Shown here: positions 35,443-44,345 of the stretch, piece after piece | Layout: every line of letters starts with the position of its first letter | Position numbering within the stretch: the stretch's first letter is position 1 | NCBI RefSeq assembly: GCF_021729145.1 | Contig: NZ_JAJSLW010000002.1 | Location: 248,001-312,000 of the forward strand | Direction: 5' to 3' | DNA: 64,000 bases | Source of the DNA: Membranihabitans maritimus | Lineage (GTDB): Bacteria > Bacteroidota > Bacteroidia > Chitinophagales > Saprospiraceae | Made by a program: the position numbers and the translations under genes | Notes under the pieces: model-generated | What the model saw: the letters and a program-made list of their open reading frames with translations, nothing else | The model's database searches: none | Told to the model about the DNA's origin: nothing

Positions 35443-35777
35443 ATACTTGCAAGTTCCTTACTGCTGCAATTAGTCCCAATGATTACTTATTCGGGGCCTA
35501 ATCAAAACCATTAGCCTGGAAAATTCACATAATTTTTCGCTTGTCAGCTATTTAAAAATCTTTTCCCGGACTTTGCATAAACCAACTTGGTTCGAAATAA
35601 TTTATATGGTCCTGAATTAGTAAACAACTTCACCTGACATGAAGTATTGTAATTGGTCCTATAATCTGATCTTGGCAGATAGTTATAGGTTCAGAGGGGG
35701 CAGGAGTTTTCATGAAAGGGTAGTGTATTGTAAAATTCCCTTTTGCACCTACAGTTTGGCTATGCGTCCCATAGAGT
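35443..35777. other. Intergenic stretch, no recognised content
   Basis: About 335 bases upstream of the AraC gene and downstream of the Doc gene. Stops occur frequently in all frames read. Several short G-rich runs are present, but no hairpin with a T-tract and no RNA-gene signature. Confidence 0.5.
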
Positions 35778-36206
35778 TTAATTAATTGCATCTATTATTT
35801 TTATACGCAGTTCTTCGCTAAAATCATCTTCATTGATTATTGAATATATAATCTCGTAAAGAAGGTCTTTGTTTATTCGGTTGTCTGCAACATGCACAGA
35901 GATGTTTTCCATTTCAATTATGAAACGATCTACGCAATAGTCAAGTCCATTAAGCTCAAGAAAGTAAGCACCTAATGCTATACTGCTTCGTTTATTACCA
36001 TCACTGAAAGCATGGTTTTTATTTACGGAATAGACCAAATGTGTGACCTTTGTTTCAAATTCAGGATAGTAAAGATCATTTTTGATGTGCTCCAAAACAC
36101 TTTCTAACAGCCCTAAGTCATTTACGCCATGTGAACCACCCGATTCATTGATAATGAAGTCATGTGTCTCGATGGCATGTTTTTTGTCGAGATAGTTAAA
36201 TGCCAT
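35778..36206 (-). CDS. Doc-type toxin (Fic/DOC family)
   Basis: Protein of 142 residues with the Doc variant of the Fic motif complete at residues 65-73 (H-A-F-S-D-G-N-K-R). This places catalytic His65, Asp69 and Arg73 as in phage P1 Doc, which phosphorylates elongation factor Tu and stops translation. The flanking helices (LGLLESVLEHIKNDLYYPEFETKVTHLVYSVNKNHAF) are typical. The gene starts 1 base after the stop of the 366-residue upstream gene, so the pair is translationally linked. No small Phd-like antitoxin gene is present; the upstream protein takes that position. Toxicity is inferred from motif integrity. Confidence 0.9.
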   Translation of the reverse strand: MAFNYLDKKHAIETHDFIINESGGSHGVNDLGLLESVLEHIKNDLYYPEFETKVTHLVYSVNKNHAFSDGNKRSSIALGAYFLELNGLDYCVDRFIIEMENISVHVADNRINKDLLYEIIYSIINEDDFSEELRIKIIDAIN

Positions 36207-36207
36207 C

Positions 36208-37308
36208 TTATCGATCTTTTAACCTTTTGAATACGTCAATATTTTCTTTAAGACGTTCTTCAAGTGCTTTGCTTTTTTCTCCCAAGAACTTATCAAATTC
36301 TTCAGCAGTAAGATGGGTGACATAAGTCTTAAGCTTCTCATGCAAAGCATCACGGAAAACCATATCTCTACTTGCCATTAAGGTTCTAGCTTTCTCTAAT
36401 AGTGGAGTAAAAGCTGCATTATGGAATTGTTCAAATAGCTTAAAGAGCTGTTGTGCTTCAGGCATAGTCAATTTGCGACCTATTTCTTCTTTCTTTTTAC
36501 AAAGAAATTCTGTAAAGCCATTTTCATAAGCGGCTATCAAATCCAAAACTTCAGAATACATGGTATCACGGGCTGAATCTTTAGATTTTAGGTTGAGTAT
36601 CTTTTTGTATTCCTTTGCATTTTCATGAAAAATGGACTTGTATACAGTATTAGTAAATTGAGCGTATTTCCATTTATTGTCCACTATACAATCATCTAAG
36701 GCATCAGTAAATGCTTGACGGTAATTAAACTCTCTAATGGCACTTGGAAGAAATTCTTCTTCACGTTGGTTAATGTATTTGGTGCTGCCACCGATTTTGC
36801 TATTGATTGTATCAATCACTATATCTAAAATGAGTGCACGTAGGTGTTTTGCTCTATCGCTCTCGGTTAGCAGCATTCCTATATTCAAAAAAGCACGGAA
36901 GCTAAACACGCCCACTTTGGGAGCCTTGGATATGTTGGCGACATCAATGTCGGTAACATCCGAATCACTTGTGCCGCTACCATCTTTTATGTTCGGGACA
37001 TTGATGTCTTTAACTCCGCCTAACTCACTGATATACTGTTGATATGCAGCTTTAAAATCTCTTAAACGCTTACCTACTAGCACTTCATATCCATTGCTTG
37101 AAAACTCTTCTTCGTGTTGCTCCAAGTAACGTTCAATGGTACGTTCATCTATGTCATAGAAATGAGCGATTTGTCGCTTGGTGTAGAGCAAACTGCCATC
37201 AAGCAAAATGCCAGGAAAGGCGACTTCCTTCTCAATCTCTTGTAGGGCATACTTGTTATTCAGGATATTCTTTCTATGTATGTTTGATGAGGTTAAATCT
37301 TTGGCCAT
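36208..37308 (-). CDS. RhuM/antirepressor-like DNA-binding protein, probable Doc partner
   Basis: Protein of 366 residues. Near residue 40 there is an HTH-like segment (LLYTKRQIAHFYDIDERTIERYLEQHEEEF), followed by GYEVLVGKRLRDFKAAYQQY, as in RhuM-type virulence or antirepressor proteins. A second block (VFSFRAFLNIGMLLTESDRAKHLRALILDIVIDTINSKIGGSTKYINQREEEFLPSAI) resembles phage antirepressor (BRO/Ant) domains. The C-terminal half is helical and highly charged (a coiled coil near 325-366). No signal peptide. The Doc gene follows after 1 base, so this is probably its antitoxin and autoregulator. A large antitoxin of this type would be far from the ~73-residue Phd. Assignment of family is moderate; the antitoxin role is inference. 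Confidence 0.7.
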   Translation of the reverse strand: MAKDLTSSNIHRKNILNNKYALQEIEKEVAFPGILLDGSLLYTKRQIAHFYDIDERTIERYLEQHEEEFSSNGYEVLVGKRLRDFKAAYQQYISELGGVKDINVPNIKDGSGTSDSDVTDIDVANISKAPKVGVFSFRAFLNIGMLLTESDRAKHLRALILDIVIDTINSKIGGSTKYINQREEEFLPSAIREFNYRQAFTDALDDCIVDNKWKYAQFTNTVYKSIFHENAKEYKKILNLKSKDSARDTMYSEVLDLIAAYENGFTEFLCKKKEEIGRKLTMPEAQQLFKLFEQFHNAAFTPLLEKARTLMASRDMVFRDALHEKLKTYVTHLTAEEFDKFLGEKSKALEERLKENIDVFKRLKDR

Positions 37309-37778
37309 AGCTTAGAGCAAATTTTATTTAACTTTTTTAAGTGCATCATTTTATATTATATACAACTGTTCTCACTATTTAAATCAGAATTTATTTCAAA
37401 AGACTCGTTTATTCAAATGGGGAATAACACCCGAATATACGCATTGTGCATATCTTCTTTATAATGCTATTCGTATATCCAGCACAAAATTATTATCCAA
37501 GTAATCGGGTAGTGTCCCAGACTGAACGTAAGTGGATTGCAGGATTGAAAAAATTCCTAAATCGATTCCGGCAGCGAACTGATTACTATTCAAAATTCAT
37601 AAGGAATAAAGACAGTACCGATGCACTTTCTATTAAACTTTTGCAAACTCTTAGAAATTTTTACTAATTCTATACGTACGAAAAAACAAAACGGAAGAAT
37701 AGCATTCCCCCGAATTGTACAATAGGTAGTGAAAAAATTTAGAAGCGTAAACTCCACTAAATATTTATCCTAAAAAGA
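37309..37778. other. Intergenic stretch with one doubtful small ORF
   Basis: About 470 bases between the Doc-operon promoter region and the 3' end of an outer-membrane gene. A 73-codon ATG ORF at 37446-37667 (plus) has a hydrophobic start and a basic tail (RKWIAGLKKFLNRFRQR), but its composition is not convincing and no family is recognised. No terminator found. Confidence 0.4.
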
Positions 37779-40160
37779 CTAAAATTGTTTTTGTCCGGCA
37801 AATTCCATAGCTTCCCCTTTTCCGAATCCATAGCTAAAGCCCAGGATAATAAACCGTCCGCGCAACCGACGGTTGTACAAATAAAAATTGGGTTGGTTGG
37901 TCTCGCTCTCGAATACCCGGCTGGCAAATATATCCCGTATACTGAGATTAACCACGGCCTTTCCCTTGTTGAACTTCTTTCTAAGCCCCAGGTCCGCAAA
38001 CAATTGATCCGAAATTTCACTTTGCACTGTCTGATACCCGGACTCATAGTTGCCTGTTACCTCAAAATCGATTTGCGCAGGCAGTTTGAACTTGGCCATT
38101 ACCTGAGAAGACCATTGATCTCCCTGGAAATCAAATATTTGCTCCTCCAGTTCCCCTTCTCTTTTGAAATAATTGAAATTGAAGTCCCCATTAAAGGTCA
38201 ACCAATCGCTGGGCGTATATTTTCCATTAAATTCGATACCTGTAGTGCGGTTAGTACCCACGTTGATGGGTTTGGATACATTGACATTGTTTTCGAAGCT
38301 AGATACTCGTTCTACTACATCGGTGGTGTAACGATAGTATACTCCGAAATTGAGAGAAGCTTTGTTGAAAATATAAATACTCATCAACTCGTAAGAGTCT
38401 GTGAATTCAGGCTGTAAATCTGGATTTCCCGTGCGGATACTGTAGTTGTTTCGAATATTGAAAAATGGATTCAAATCCCATAATCGAGGACGGAATATCC
38501 GACTGGAATACCCGGCTTGCAATGAAATGGCATCGGTGATTTTGTAGGATGTATGTACACTGGGAAATAGATTCGTATAGTTTTGATTATTGGATTCGTT
38601 TGTAGTTTCCAGTAATGTTGACAAGTCCGTATTTTCTAATCGCAATCCCAGTTTGAGTCCCCATTTGTCTTTTTCATAGGCTCCGGTACCATACACGCCC
38701 ATTACCTTCTGATTGTAGTCAAATAAATTGGTCAGATCCATGTCCTGTACCCATTCTTCGTCAATATAATTCTTTACTCCGAAGTCATTGGCTACATCAG
38801 AAATCACATATTGAGCTCCGGTTTCAAGGGTGAAACTCTCCAAAAAAGGTTTTGTATAATCCAGTTTAAAGGTGTATTCCGCATTTTTGAAATTGGTAGC
38901 TGTCTCTTGTAATTCGTCTTCAAAACCGCCTTCCTGATAGGCATTAATAAAGTTGGAAGACTGGTCTTTTCCGAAGAAATTTCCCAGTGCGCTAAAGAGC
39001 AAGGTGTGGTCTTCATGGTTTTCAAAGTCCTTTTTGTACTGGAGTTCGTATTGCCATTTTGGATTGGTCGCCTCCGTTTCTTCTTCGCGGTTCCACCGAC
39101 TGCTAACCGTATTACCATTTAATGATTCTGCAAAATTGGTATTGGCATTTTCAGATTCTATTTCATAGGCAAAGTGCCCTGAAAGCGTAAGAACATTATA
39201 GTCATTGATATGGTAGTCGGTACCCAGGATTAGGTTATAAAAGGTTTCGTTCTTGTCGCTTTCTCCTTTGCTATTGATAGTTGTATTTGATAACAAATCG
39301 CGGTTGATATTTTCATTTTCACTGGGGAATGTGCGGTGGCCTACTCCCAACTGGGAAAAAAGGTTGAATTTTTCCGTCCGTCGATTGAGACTAAGTCCCA
39401 CACTGTGATTATTGGGTATCCCAGTATTTACAGTAACCGAGCCGTTCATTCCCTTTTTCTCTTCTTTTTTGATGACAATATTTATAATTCCTGATGTACC
39501 TTCTGCTTCATATTTGGCAGATGGATTGGTAATTACTTCTATCTTTTCCAGCATATCTGCTGTAATGGTTCCCAGTGCATTTCCACCTTCACTGGCGAGA
39601 ACCGAAGGCTTCCCATTGATCAGGATTTGGACGCCAGAACTACCCCGAAGGCTTATTTGTCCTTCGATGTTTACATTTACGGAAGGTACATTGTTCAACA
39701 CTTCTAACGCACTGGCACCGGTGCTACTCAGGTCTTGTCCTACATTGAATACCCGCTTGTCTAGCTTAAATTCGGTTTGGGATTTTTCAGCTCTTACTAC
39801 GACCTGGTCCAGTGTCTGGCTATCTTCGGTCAAAGTAATGGTCCCCAGGTTTACTTTTCCTTCTTTGGGATTGATATTGCGGATTCGTTGTTTCGAATAA
39901 CCGATAAAACTGATTTCAATGTACACATTATCGGAATTGGATTCTACCGAAAAGGTACCGTCGTCTGCTGTTGATGTGCCTGCTACCACACTCTTGTCGT
40001 CGTTATTGACTACCATTATCGTGGCAAAAGGAACCGGCTGATTTCCCTGACCTTCTATTACCTTCCCGGTGATTTCCAGGCTATTTGACTGAGCCATCCC
40101 CCAATGAGCCACCAGGACCATTGCAATTACCAGTACTGAATTTATACCTTTCGTAAACAT
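37779..40160 (-). CDS. TonB-dependent outer membrane beta-barrel family protein
   Basis: Protein of 793 residues from the ATG at 40160, which places the signal peptide MFTKGINSVLVIAMVLVAHWGMAQS at the N terminus (the frame is open 37 codons further, but that extension is not signal-like). A carboxypeptidase-regulatory-like domain covers residues ~28-110 (ITGKVIEGQGNQPVPFATIMVV, SFIGYSKQRIRNINP). A TonB-receptor plug covers ~120-230 (LEVLNNVPSVNVNIEGQISLRGSSGVQILINGKPS, IEVITNPSAKYEAEGTSGIINIVIKKEE). The rest is the outer-membrane-protein beta-barrel family, ending in FGFSYGFGKG-type strands. Ligand unknown; such proteins often lack a dedicated lipoprotein. Divergent from the LytS/LytTR genes, which probably control it. 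Confidence 0.9.
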   Translation of the reverse strand: MFTKGINSVLVIAMVLVAHWGMAQSNSLEITGKVIEGQGNQPVPFATIMVVNNDDKSVVAGTSTADDGTFSVESNSDNVYIEISFIGYSKQRIRNINPKEGKVNLGTITLTEDSQTLDQVVVRAEKSQTEFKLDKRVFNVGQDLSSTGASALEVLNNVPSVNVNIEGQISLRGSSGVQILINGKPSVLASEGGNALGTITADMLEKIEVITNPSAKYEAEGTSGIINIVIKKEEKKGMNGSVTVNTGIPNNHSVGLSLNRRTEKFNLFSQLGVGHRTFPSENENINRDLLSNTTINSKGESDKNETFYNLILGTDYHINDYNVLTLSGHFAYEIESENANTNFAESLNGNTVSSRWNREEETEATNPKWQYELQYKKDFENHEDHTLLFSALGNFFGKDQSSNFINAYQEGGFEDELQETATNFKNAEYTFKLDYTKPFLESFTLETGAQYVISDVANDFGVKNYIDEEWVQDMDLTNLFDYNQKVMGVYGTGAYEKDKWGLKLGLRLENTDLSTLLETTNESNNQNYTNLFPSVHTSYKITDAISLQAGYSSRIFRPRLWDLNPFFNIRNNYSIRTGNPDLQPEFTDSYELMSIYIFNKASLNFGVYYRYTTDVVERVSSFENNVNVSKPINVGTNRTTGIEFNGKYTPSDWLTFNGDFNFNYFKREGELEEQIFDFQGDQWSSQVMAKFKLPAQIDFEVTGNYESGYQTVQSEISDQLFADLGLRKKFNKGKAVVNLSIRDIFASRVFESETNQPNFYLYNRRLRGRFIILGFSYGFGKGEAMEFAGQKQF

Positions 40161-40180
40161 TTTGACAATTTTTTGACAAT
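40161..40180. promoter_or_regulatory. Direct repeat upstream of outer-membrane gene, possible LytTR site
   Basis: TTTGACAAT occurs at 40161-40169 and again at 40172-40180, an 11-base period, directly adjoining the start codon of the divergent outer-membrane gene. LytTR regulators bind pairs of short direct repeats, and the LytTR response-regulator gene lies across this divergent region. The spacing is not an exact match to well-studied LytTR sites. Confidence 0.35.
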
Positions 40181-40368
40181 AAACCTTATTACAAAGAAAA
40201 GATAAGATTTTGCTATAAAGAAATACAATCCCCCAACGACATAAATAGTAAGGTAAACGACGGCTGGACAACCTGTACTGTGGTTATTCTTTGTCGTTAG
40301 CGTTACTACATTTGCTGTTGGGCAGTTCCCTTATAACAATCTTGACACTTTCTCTTATTTTTGACGGG

Positions 40369-41400
40369 ATGGTAAAAGTATTTAAAAAACTAACGCTGCG
40401 TACCCGGGAAATTATCTTCCAGGTAATTTTGCATGGCCTGGTTTTTATTTTCTATGCGGTAAGCAGACAACATCCTCAGTTTGAAAGTTATGAAATACCT
40501 TTTTTTCTCAATTATGCACTTTTAGCTTTTATCATCAATTATTTTCTGCTGCCCAAATTCCTGTACCAAAAAAAATACACCCGGTTTATTCTTTTTCTTT
40601 TATTGACCCTTGTAGGTGTGATCTTAATTGAGGAACTATTTCTTGAACAAATTTTTTTCCCCGATACCCGAGGGACTAATTTCCCGGGGATTTTCTTTAC
40701 CCTTTTAGGCATACTGCCAGTAAGTACCATTCTTGTGGGGCTCAAAACGATTTGGGATGCATTTGTCAAACAACGTGAGCTAGAGGAATTACAAAATGCA
40801 GCAACAGAAAACGAGCTTCAGTTTCTGAAATCCCAGATTAACCCCCATTTCTTATTTAACAACCTTAATAATTTGTATGCCCATGCCATTGAAGGCTCTT
40901 CCAAAACTCCGGATATAATCCTGGAATTATCATCGGTTTTGCGTTATATGCTATATGATTGCAAAGCCCGGTATGTCGCTCTTGACAAAGAGGTTGAACA
41001 ACTCGAAAACTTTATCAATATAAGCGAAATGCAAATTGAAGATCGCGGAAAAGTTACTTTCGAAACGGATATCCAATACGGGTATAAAATTGCGCCATTG
41101 CTATTGTCTGTTTTTGTAGAGAATGCATTCAAACACAGTACGGCTAGTCAGGCAAAAGACATTGATATTTATGTCAAAGTAAAAGTGACTGTCGATGGGG
41201 AATTGCATTTTACATGTGAAAATACGTTTGCACGGGAGTCGAATATAAGTAGTATTTCCAGTGGAATTGGCCTGGAAAATGTAAGGAAGCGGCTTCAATT
41301 GTTATATCCCGATCAACACCATCTCGATATTTCGATCGAAAAAAATCGCTATAAAGTTTTCTTATCTTTATCACTTAACCGAATTGGTGAAGAAGCATGA
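40369..41400 (+). CDS. LytS-type sensor histidine kinase
   Basis: Protein of 343 residues from the ATG at 40369; a TTG at 40291 would add 26 residues. Four membrane helices lie in residues ~15-135. The His_kinase domain begins with FLKSQINPHFLFNNLNNLYAHA, in which H160 is the phospho-acceptor, followed by LSSVLRYMLYD. An ATPase domain has IAPLLLSVFVENAFKHS (N box) and SSGIGLENVRKRLQLLYP (G box). It overlaps the response-regulator gene by 4 bases (ATGA), a standard LytS/LytTR pair. Divergent to the TonB-dependent outer-membrane gene, the likely target. No extracytoplasmic sensor domain is seen, so the signal is membrane-borne or unknown. Confidence 0.9.
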   Translation: MVKVFKKLTLRTREIIFQVILHGLVFIFYAVSRQHPQFESYEIPFFLNYALLAFIINYFLLPKFLYQKKYTRFILFLLLTLVGVILIEELFLEQIFFPDTRGTNFPGIFFTLLGILPVSTILVGLKTIWDAFVKQRELEELQNAATENELQFLKSQINPHFLFNNLNNLYAHAIEGSSKTPDIILELSSVLRYMLYDCKARYVALDKEVEQLENFINISEMQIEDRGKVTFETDIQYGYKIAPLLLSVFVENAFKHSTASQAKDIDIYVKVKVTVDGELHFTCENTFARESNISSISSGIGLENVRKRLQLLYPDQHHLDISIEKNRYKVFLSLSLNRIGEEA

Positions 41401-42089
41401 AATGCATTATCATAGAGGATCAACCACCTGCCCAACGGATACTGAAAAAATTCATTGAGGATTATGGTTCACTGGAATTACAAGCTATTTTTTCAGAAGC
41501 GCTTTCAGCATTGGATTACCTAAAAAAAGAAAAGGTAGAGTTGATTTTTTTAGATATCCATTTACCCAAAATATCCGGAATTGATTTTCTCAAAACATTA
41601 GTCCACCCTCCCAAAATAATCCTTACCACGGCTTTCCCGGATTATGCGTTGGAAAGTTACGAATTCGACGTAGTGGATTATTTACTAAAACCTTTTTCGT
41701 TTCAACGATTCGTTAAGGCGGTTACGCGCGCCCGGAATATCCCTGTACAGGGAACGAATCCGGATTCAGGAGAGGAGCAGGAAAACGAATTATTTGTTAA
41801 ATCGGGATATGAGTATATAAAAGTAAGCATAAGTGATATCCTGTATATCCGGACGGATGCTGATTACACCGAAATTTATATCCCCGTCCGCAAAATCCTT
41901 AGTTCCGAATCCCTGCGTTATTGGGTGGAGAATCTTCCGGATGAAAAATTTATCCAGGTGCATCGATCGTTTGTCGTACAAATCTCTAAAATTGAAAAAT
42001 TTGCAGGCAATCGTATCGAACTTGTAAATGGTGATGAAATTCCCATTGGACGAGCGTATAAAGAGGCCTTTGTCCAAAGGTTGGTATAA
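41397..42089 (+). CDS. LytTR response regulator
   Basis: Protein of 230 residues. The receiver domain (1-120) has the acidic pocket IIIEDQ, phospho-acceptor D53 (LIFLDIHLPKISG), T76/A77 (ILTTAFPDYALE) and K97 (DYLLKPFSFQRFVKA). The LytTR DNA-binding domain covers ~130-230 with VSISDILYIRTDADYTEIYI and FIQVHRSFVVQISKIEKFAGNRIEL. Translationally coupled to the kinase gene by ATGA overlap. It probably controls the divergent outer-membrane gene via repeats near 40161-40180. Confidence 0.93.
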   Translation: MKCIIIEDQPPAQRILKKFIEDYGSLELQAIFSEALSALDYLKKEKVELIFLDIHLPKISGIDFLKTLVHPPKIILTTAFPDYALESYEFDVVDYLLKPFSFQRFVKAVTRARNIPVQGTNPDSGEEQENELFVKSGYEYIKVSISDILYIRTDADYTEIYIPVRKILSSESLRYWVENLPDEKFIQVHRSFVVQISKIEKFAGNRIELVNGDEIPIGRAYKEAFVQRLV

Positions 42090-42231
42090 GTTGTGACTTT
42101 TGATAATAATACATGCCTTGTAGTTGATGCACTGGGTTGTTGGGGAGAAATTACATTTGCCTATGGAAATGCAAATATACCTCCTCATTCTTGATTCGTT
42201 TCAATCTTTCTTCAATCATGCTTAAAATGGC

Positions 42232-42239
42232 TACTTTTG
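42232..42239 (+). promoter_or_regulatory. Promoter -7 box before the exported RidA gene
   Basis: TACTTTTG matches TAnnTTTG exactly and ends 14 bases before the ATG at 42254. A TTTC lies about 21 bases upstream in place of the -33 element. The resulting 5' leader would be under 10 bases. Confidence 0.4.
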
Positions 42240-42253
42240 GGTAAAAATATAAT

Positions 42254-42757
42254 ATGAACCGATACGTACTTCTATTGATCATTTTTGTTGCCAATTTGAC
42301 GTTTTCATTTGCCCAAACCCCGGAAGAAAAAATCCAGGATATGGGGATCACTTTACCTGAGATTAGTCAGCCCCTTGCAAATTATGTCAAATGGCGCCAG
42401 GTTGGGAATATGCTTTACCTTTCGGGGAGTGTATCCTCCGCCGAAGGCAAGCTCGGAGTAGACCTTGCCGCAGATGAAGGATATAAAGCAGCCCGCGAGA
42501 CAGGGGTTCAAATCCTGGCTACACTGAAAGTGGCGTGCGGGGATCTTTCCCGTATCAAACAATTTGTCAAAGTCAATGGGATGGTTAATTCAGCCCCCAG
42601 CTTTTATGACCAATCAAAAGTAATGAACGGATTTTCCGATTTGATGGCAGAGGTTTTTGGTGAGGCAGGCAAACATGCCCGGGTAGCGGTAGGCCAATCT
42701 TCACTGCCTTTTAACCGGGCGGTGGAAATTGATGTGATTGTGGAATTGAGGGAGTAA
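42254..42757 (+). CDS. Exported RidA/YjgF family protein
   Basis: Protein of 167 residues with a clear signal peptide (MNRYVLLLIIFVANLTFSFAQ), followed by a complete RidA fold: GITLPEISQPLANYVKWRQVGNMLYLSGSVS, DEGYKAARETGVQILATLKVACGDLSRIKQFVKVNGMVNSAPSFYDQSKVMNGFSDLMAEVFGEAGKHARVAVGQSSLPFNRAVEIDVIVEL. The family arginine (here R-V-A-V-G, the R105 of RidA that binds the carboxylate of imines) and the final E are in place. RidA enzymes deaminate reactive 2-aminoacrylate in the cytoplasm; an exported one must act on a periplasmic enamine or imine or have another role. Monocistronic. Confidence 0.88.
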   Translation: MNRYVLLLIIFVANLTFSFAQTPEEKIQDMGITLPEISQPLANYVKWRQVGNMLYLSGSVSSAEGKLGVDLAADEGYKAARETGVQILATLKVACGDLSRIKQFVKVNGMVNSAPSFYDQSKVMNGFSDLMAEVFGEAGKHARVAVGQSSLPFNRAVEIDVIVELRE

Positions 42758-43461
42758 TTTAAAGGTAACCGACAGGATCGCATTTTCATTATAGCAATAT
42801 CTTACAATGGTCAATTAGGGACCAAAGAATTGGAAATGAAACTGGTAGTAGAGATTCAATACGCGAGGTGTCTTATTTGTAAACAAACGGGACCGTATTG
42901 TATAAGCAGTAAACTATAATAAACGTTTACCCAAAATGATTGAACTTGCATGACTGGTAAACTGTCGGTAGTAGATATCTATTAAAACAATAAACCACCT
43001 GGTATGTCTGTATGCACTGCACCTAGGGCGCGGTAATTTGCAATTTTACCGATATTTACCTATTGTGATTATATTCAGCATTCTATGAGATTAAGTCTAT
43101 CGGAACAATAAATGGGTAAAAATAAGGTGATAACATTATATGGGGTGCCATAGACATTGTAGCAGAAAAGAAGTTTAGAATGCCCAATAGAACTCTATAG
43201 GGCTAAAAAGGAAATTATCACTCAATGGTTTTAGGCTAAACATCCTTTATACTATTCGACAGTTTTTTATTGACGGAGGAGAAGTCAGCTAAGGTTCTCG
43301 AAGCCGCTCTAAGTTCGTATCAGGCCAAATCTTTTATCAATAATAAGCCACTAATACCCGAATGGGTTGTCAGTAAATAGCCCGTCATAAGATTAGTGAG
43401 ATTTATTCAACTCCACCTGCGATCTGTAGGTATTTTTGGCAAGTTTAGAAAATGGAAGATT
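42758..43461. other. Gene-poor stretch with a coding-like relic
   Basis: About 700 bases. Most frames are closed by frequent stops. One segment without a start codon (about 43240-43380, plus) reads LLTEEKSAKVLEAALSSYQA and on to a stop, and has coding-like composition; it may be a remnant. A GGTAA/TTACC hairpin lies near 43030. No RNA gene or mobile-element end is recognised. Confidence 0.4.
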
Positions 43462-44058
43462 TTAGAAGAAATTTGAAGCCACCACTATAATCACCCCTAT
43501 CTTTGTCAGAACCGAACGCAATCTTTCGATGGCTCTGTGTACATAAATCCGAGCTACGTTAGGTTTTATATCCAGGATATTGGCGATGTCATTGTAGGAC
43601 AGGTTGGAAAAATACCGGAGGTAAAGGGTCTGCTGGAGGTAATCCGGTAAGTTGGCAATTTCTGATTGAAGTTGTTGGTTTCGAATTTGTTCGCTTTCCT
43701 TTTCCATCCATTGGGTTTCTGCACTTTGGGACTGGATGAGGTCTTCCACCACTTGATTTAGGTTATTTATATCTGCTTTATTGGACTTATTGAGATCTTT
43801 AATCAGATTATTCCGCAGGGACCGGAACAGGTAAACATCAGGGCGATCGAGTCGGGATACTTTATTTGGATTTTCAATAAACCAGATTAAAATATTTTGG
43901 ATGGCGTCTTCGATAAGTTGGAGGTCAGAAGTTACCAGTTTGCCAAACCGGATAAAAGTATTGTAATGTTGGGAATAAAAGTCTCGGAAGGCAACTTCTT
44001 TCCCATTGGCCATGGCCCTGAGTGTAAAGATTAGGTTGTCTTCTTCTATTGGTTTCAT
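43462..44058 (-). CDS. ECF sigma factor (FecI-like), divergent from fecR-susCD
   Basis: Sigma-70 family protein of 198 residues. Region 2 runs ~25-95 (FYSQHYNTFIRFGKLVTSDLQLIEDAIQNILIWFIENP, DVYLFRSLRNNLIKDLNK). Region 4 runs ~130-185 (LPDYLQQTLYLRYFSNLSYNDIANILDIKPNVARIYVHRAIERL). The C terminus ends in a short hydrophobic tail (IGVIIVVASNFF). The cognate FecR-type anti-sigma is encoded divergently at 44346, an arrangement in which the sigma controls the fecR-susC operon and itself. A TATATTTG box on the minus strand at 44160-44167 could be its housekeeping promoter. Expected to respond to substrate binding by the SusC receptor through its STN domain. Confidence 0.9.
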   Translation of the reverse strand: MKPIEEDNLIFTLRAMANGKEVAFRDFYSQHYNTFIRFGKLVTSDLQLIEDAIQNILIWFIENPNKVSRLDRPDVYLFRSLRNNLIKDLNKSNKADINNLNQVVEDLIQSQSAETQWMEKESEQIRNQQLQSEIANLPDYLQQTLYLRYFSNLSYNDIANILDIKPNVARIYVHRAIERLRSVLTKIGVIIVVASNFF

Positions 44059-44345
44059 TCCGGGATAAATTATTTCACAGTCCGATAATTATTAGTCAAA
44101 ATTAGCGATTTGGCGAAAGGAAATTGTAATCAAAACTAATTTTTAAATATTTTGCAGTGCAAATATATAAAATAATTAATATGTAGTTATTTGAAAGTAA
44201 GTTGTTTTAGAGGGTTGGTTCAATTATTTTGATTTTGGTGATAAATAAAAATTAAAATTTTTTCTATAAAGAGGTTAACAAAACTGTTATTAGGGACTCT
44301 ATTCAATAAACAATCCAAAATATCAGTTTAGAAGAATGTAATTAA

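Noticed and set aside
37446-37667. 73-codon plus-strand ORF in a spacer
   Set aside because: Possible small protein, but composition and context give no support; mentioned only in the spacer entry.
37785-38417. 210-codon plus-strand ORF
   Set aside because: It lies antisense to the TonB-dependent outer-membrane gene, which has strong family features; the antisense product has none.
39412-39900. 162-codon plus-strand ORF
   Set aside because: Antisense shadow of the plug region of the same outer-membrane gene.
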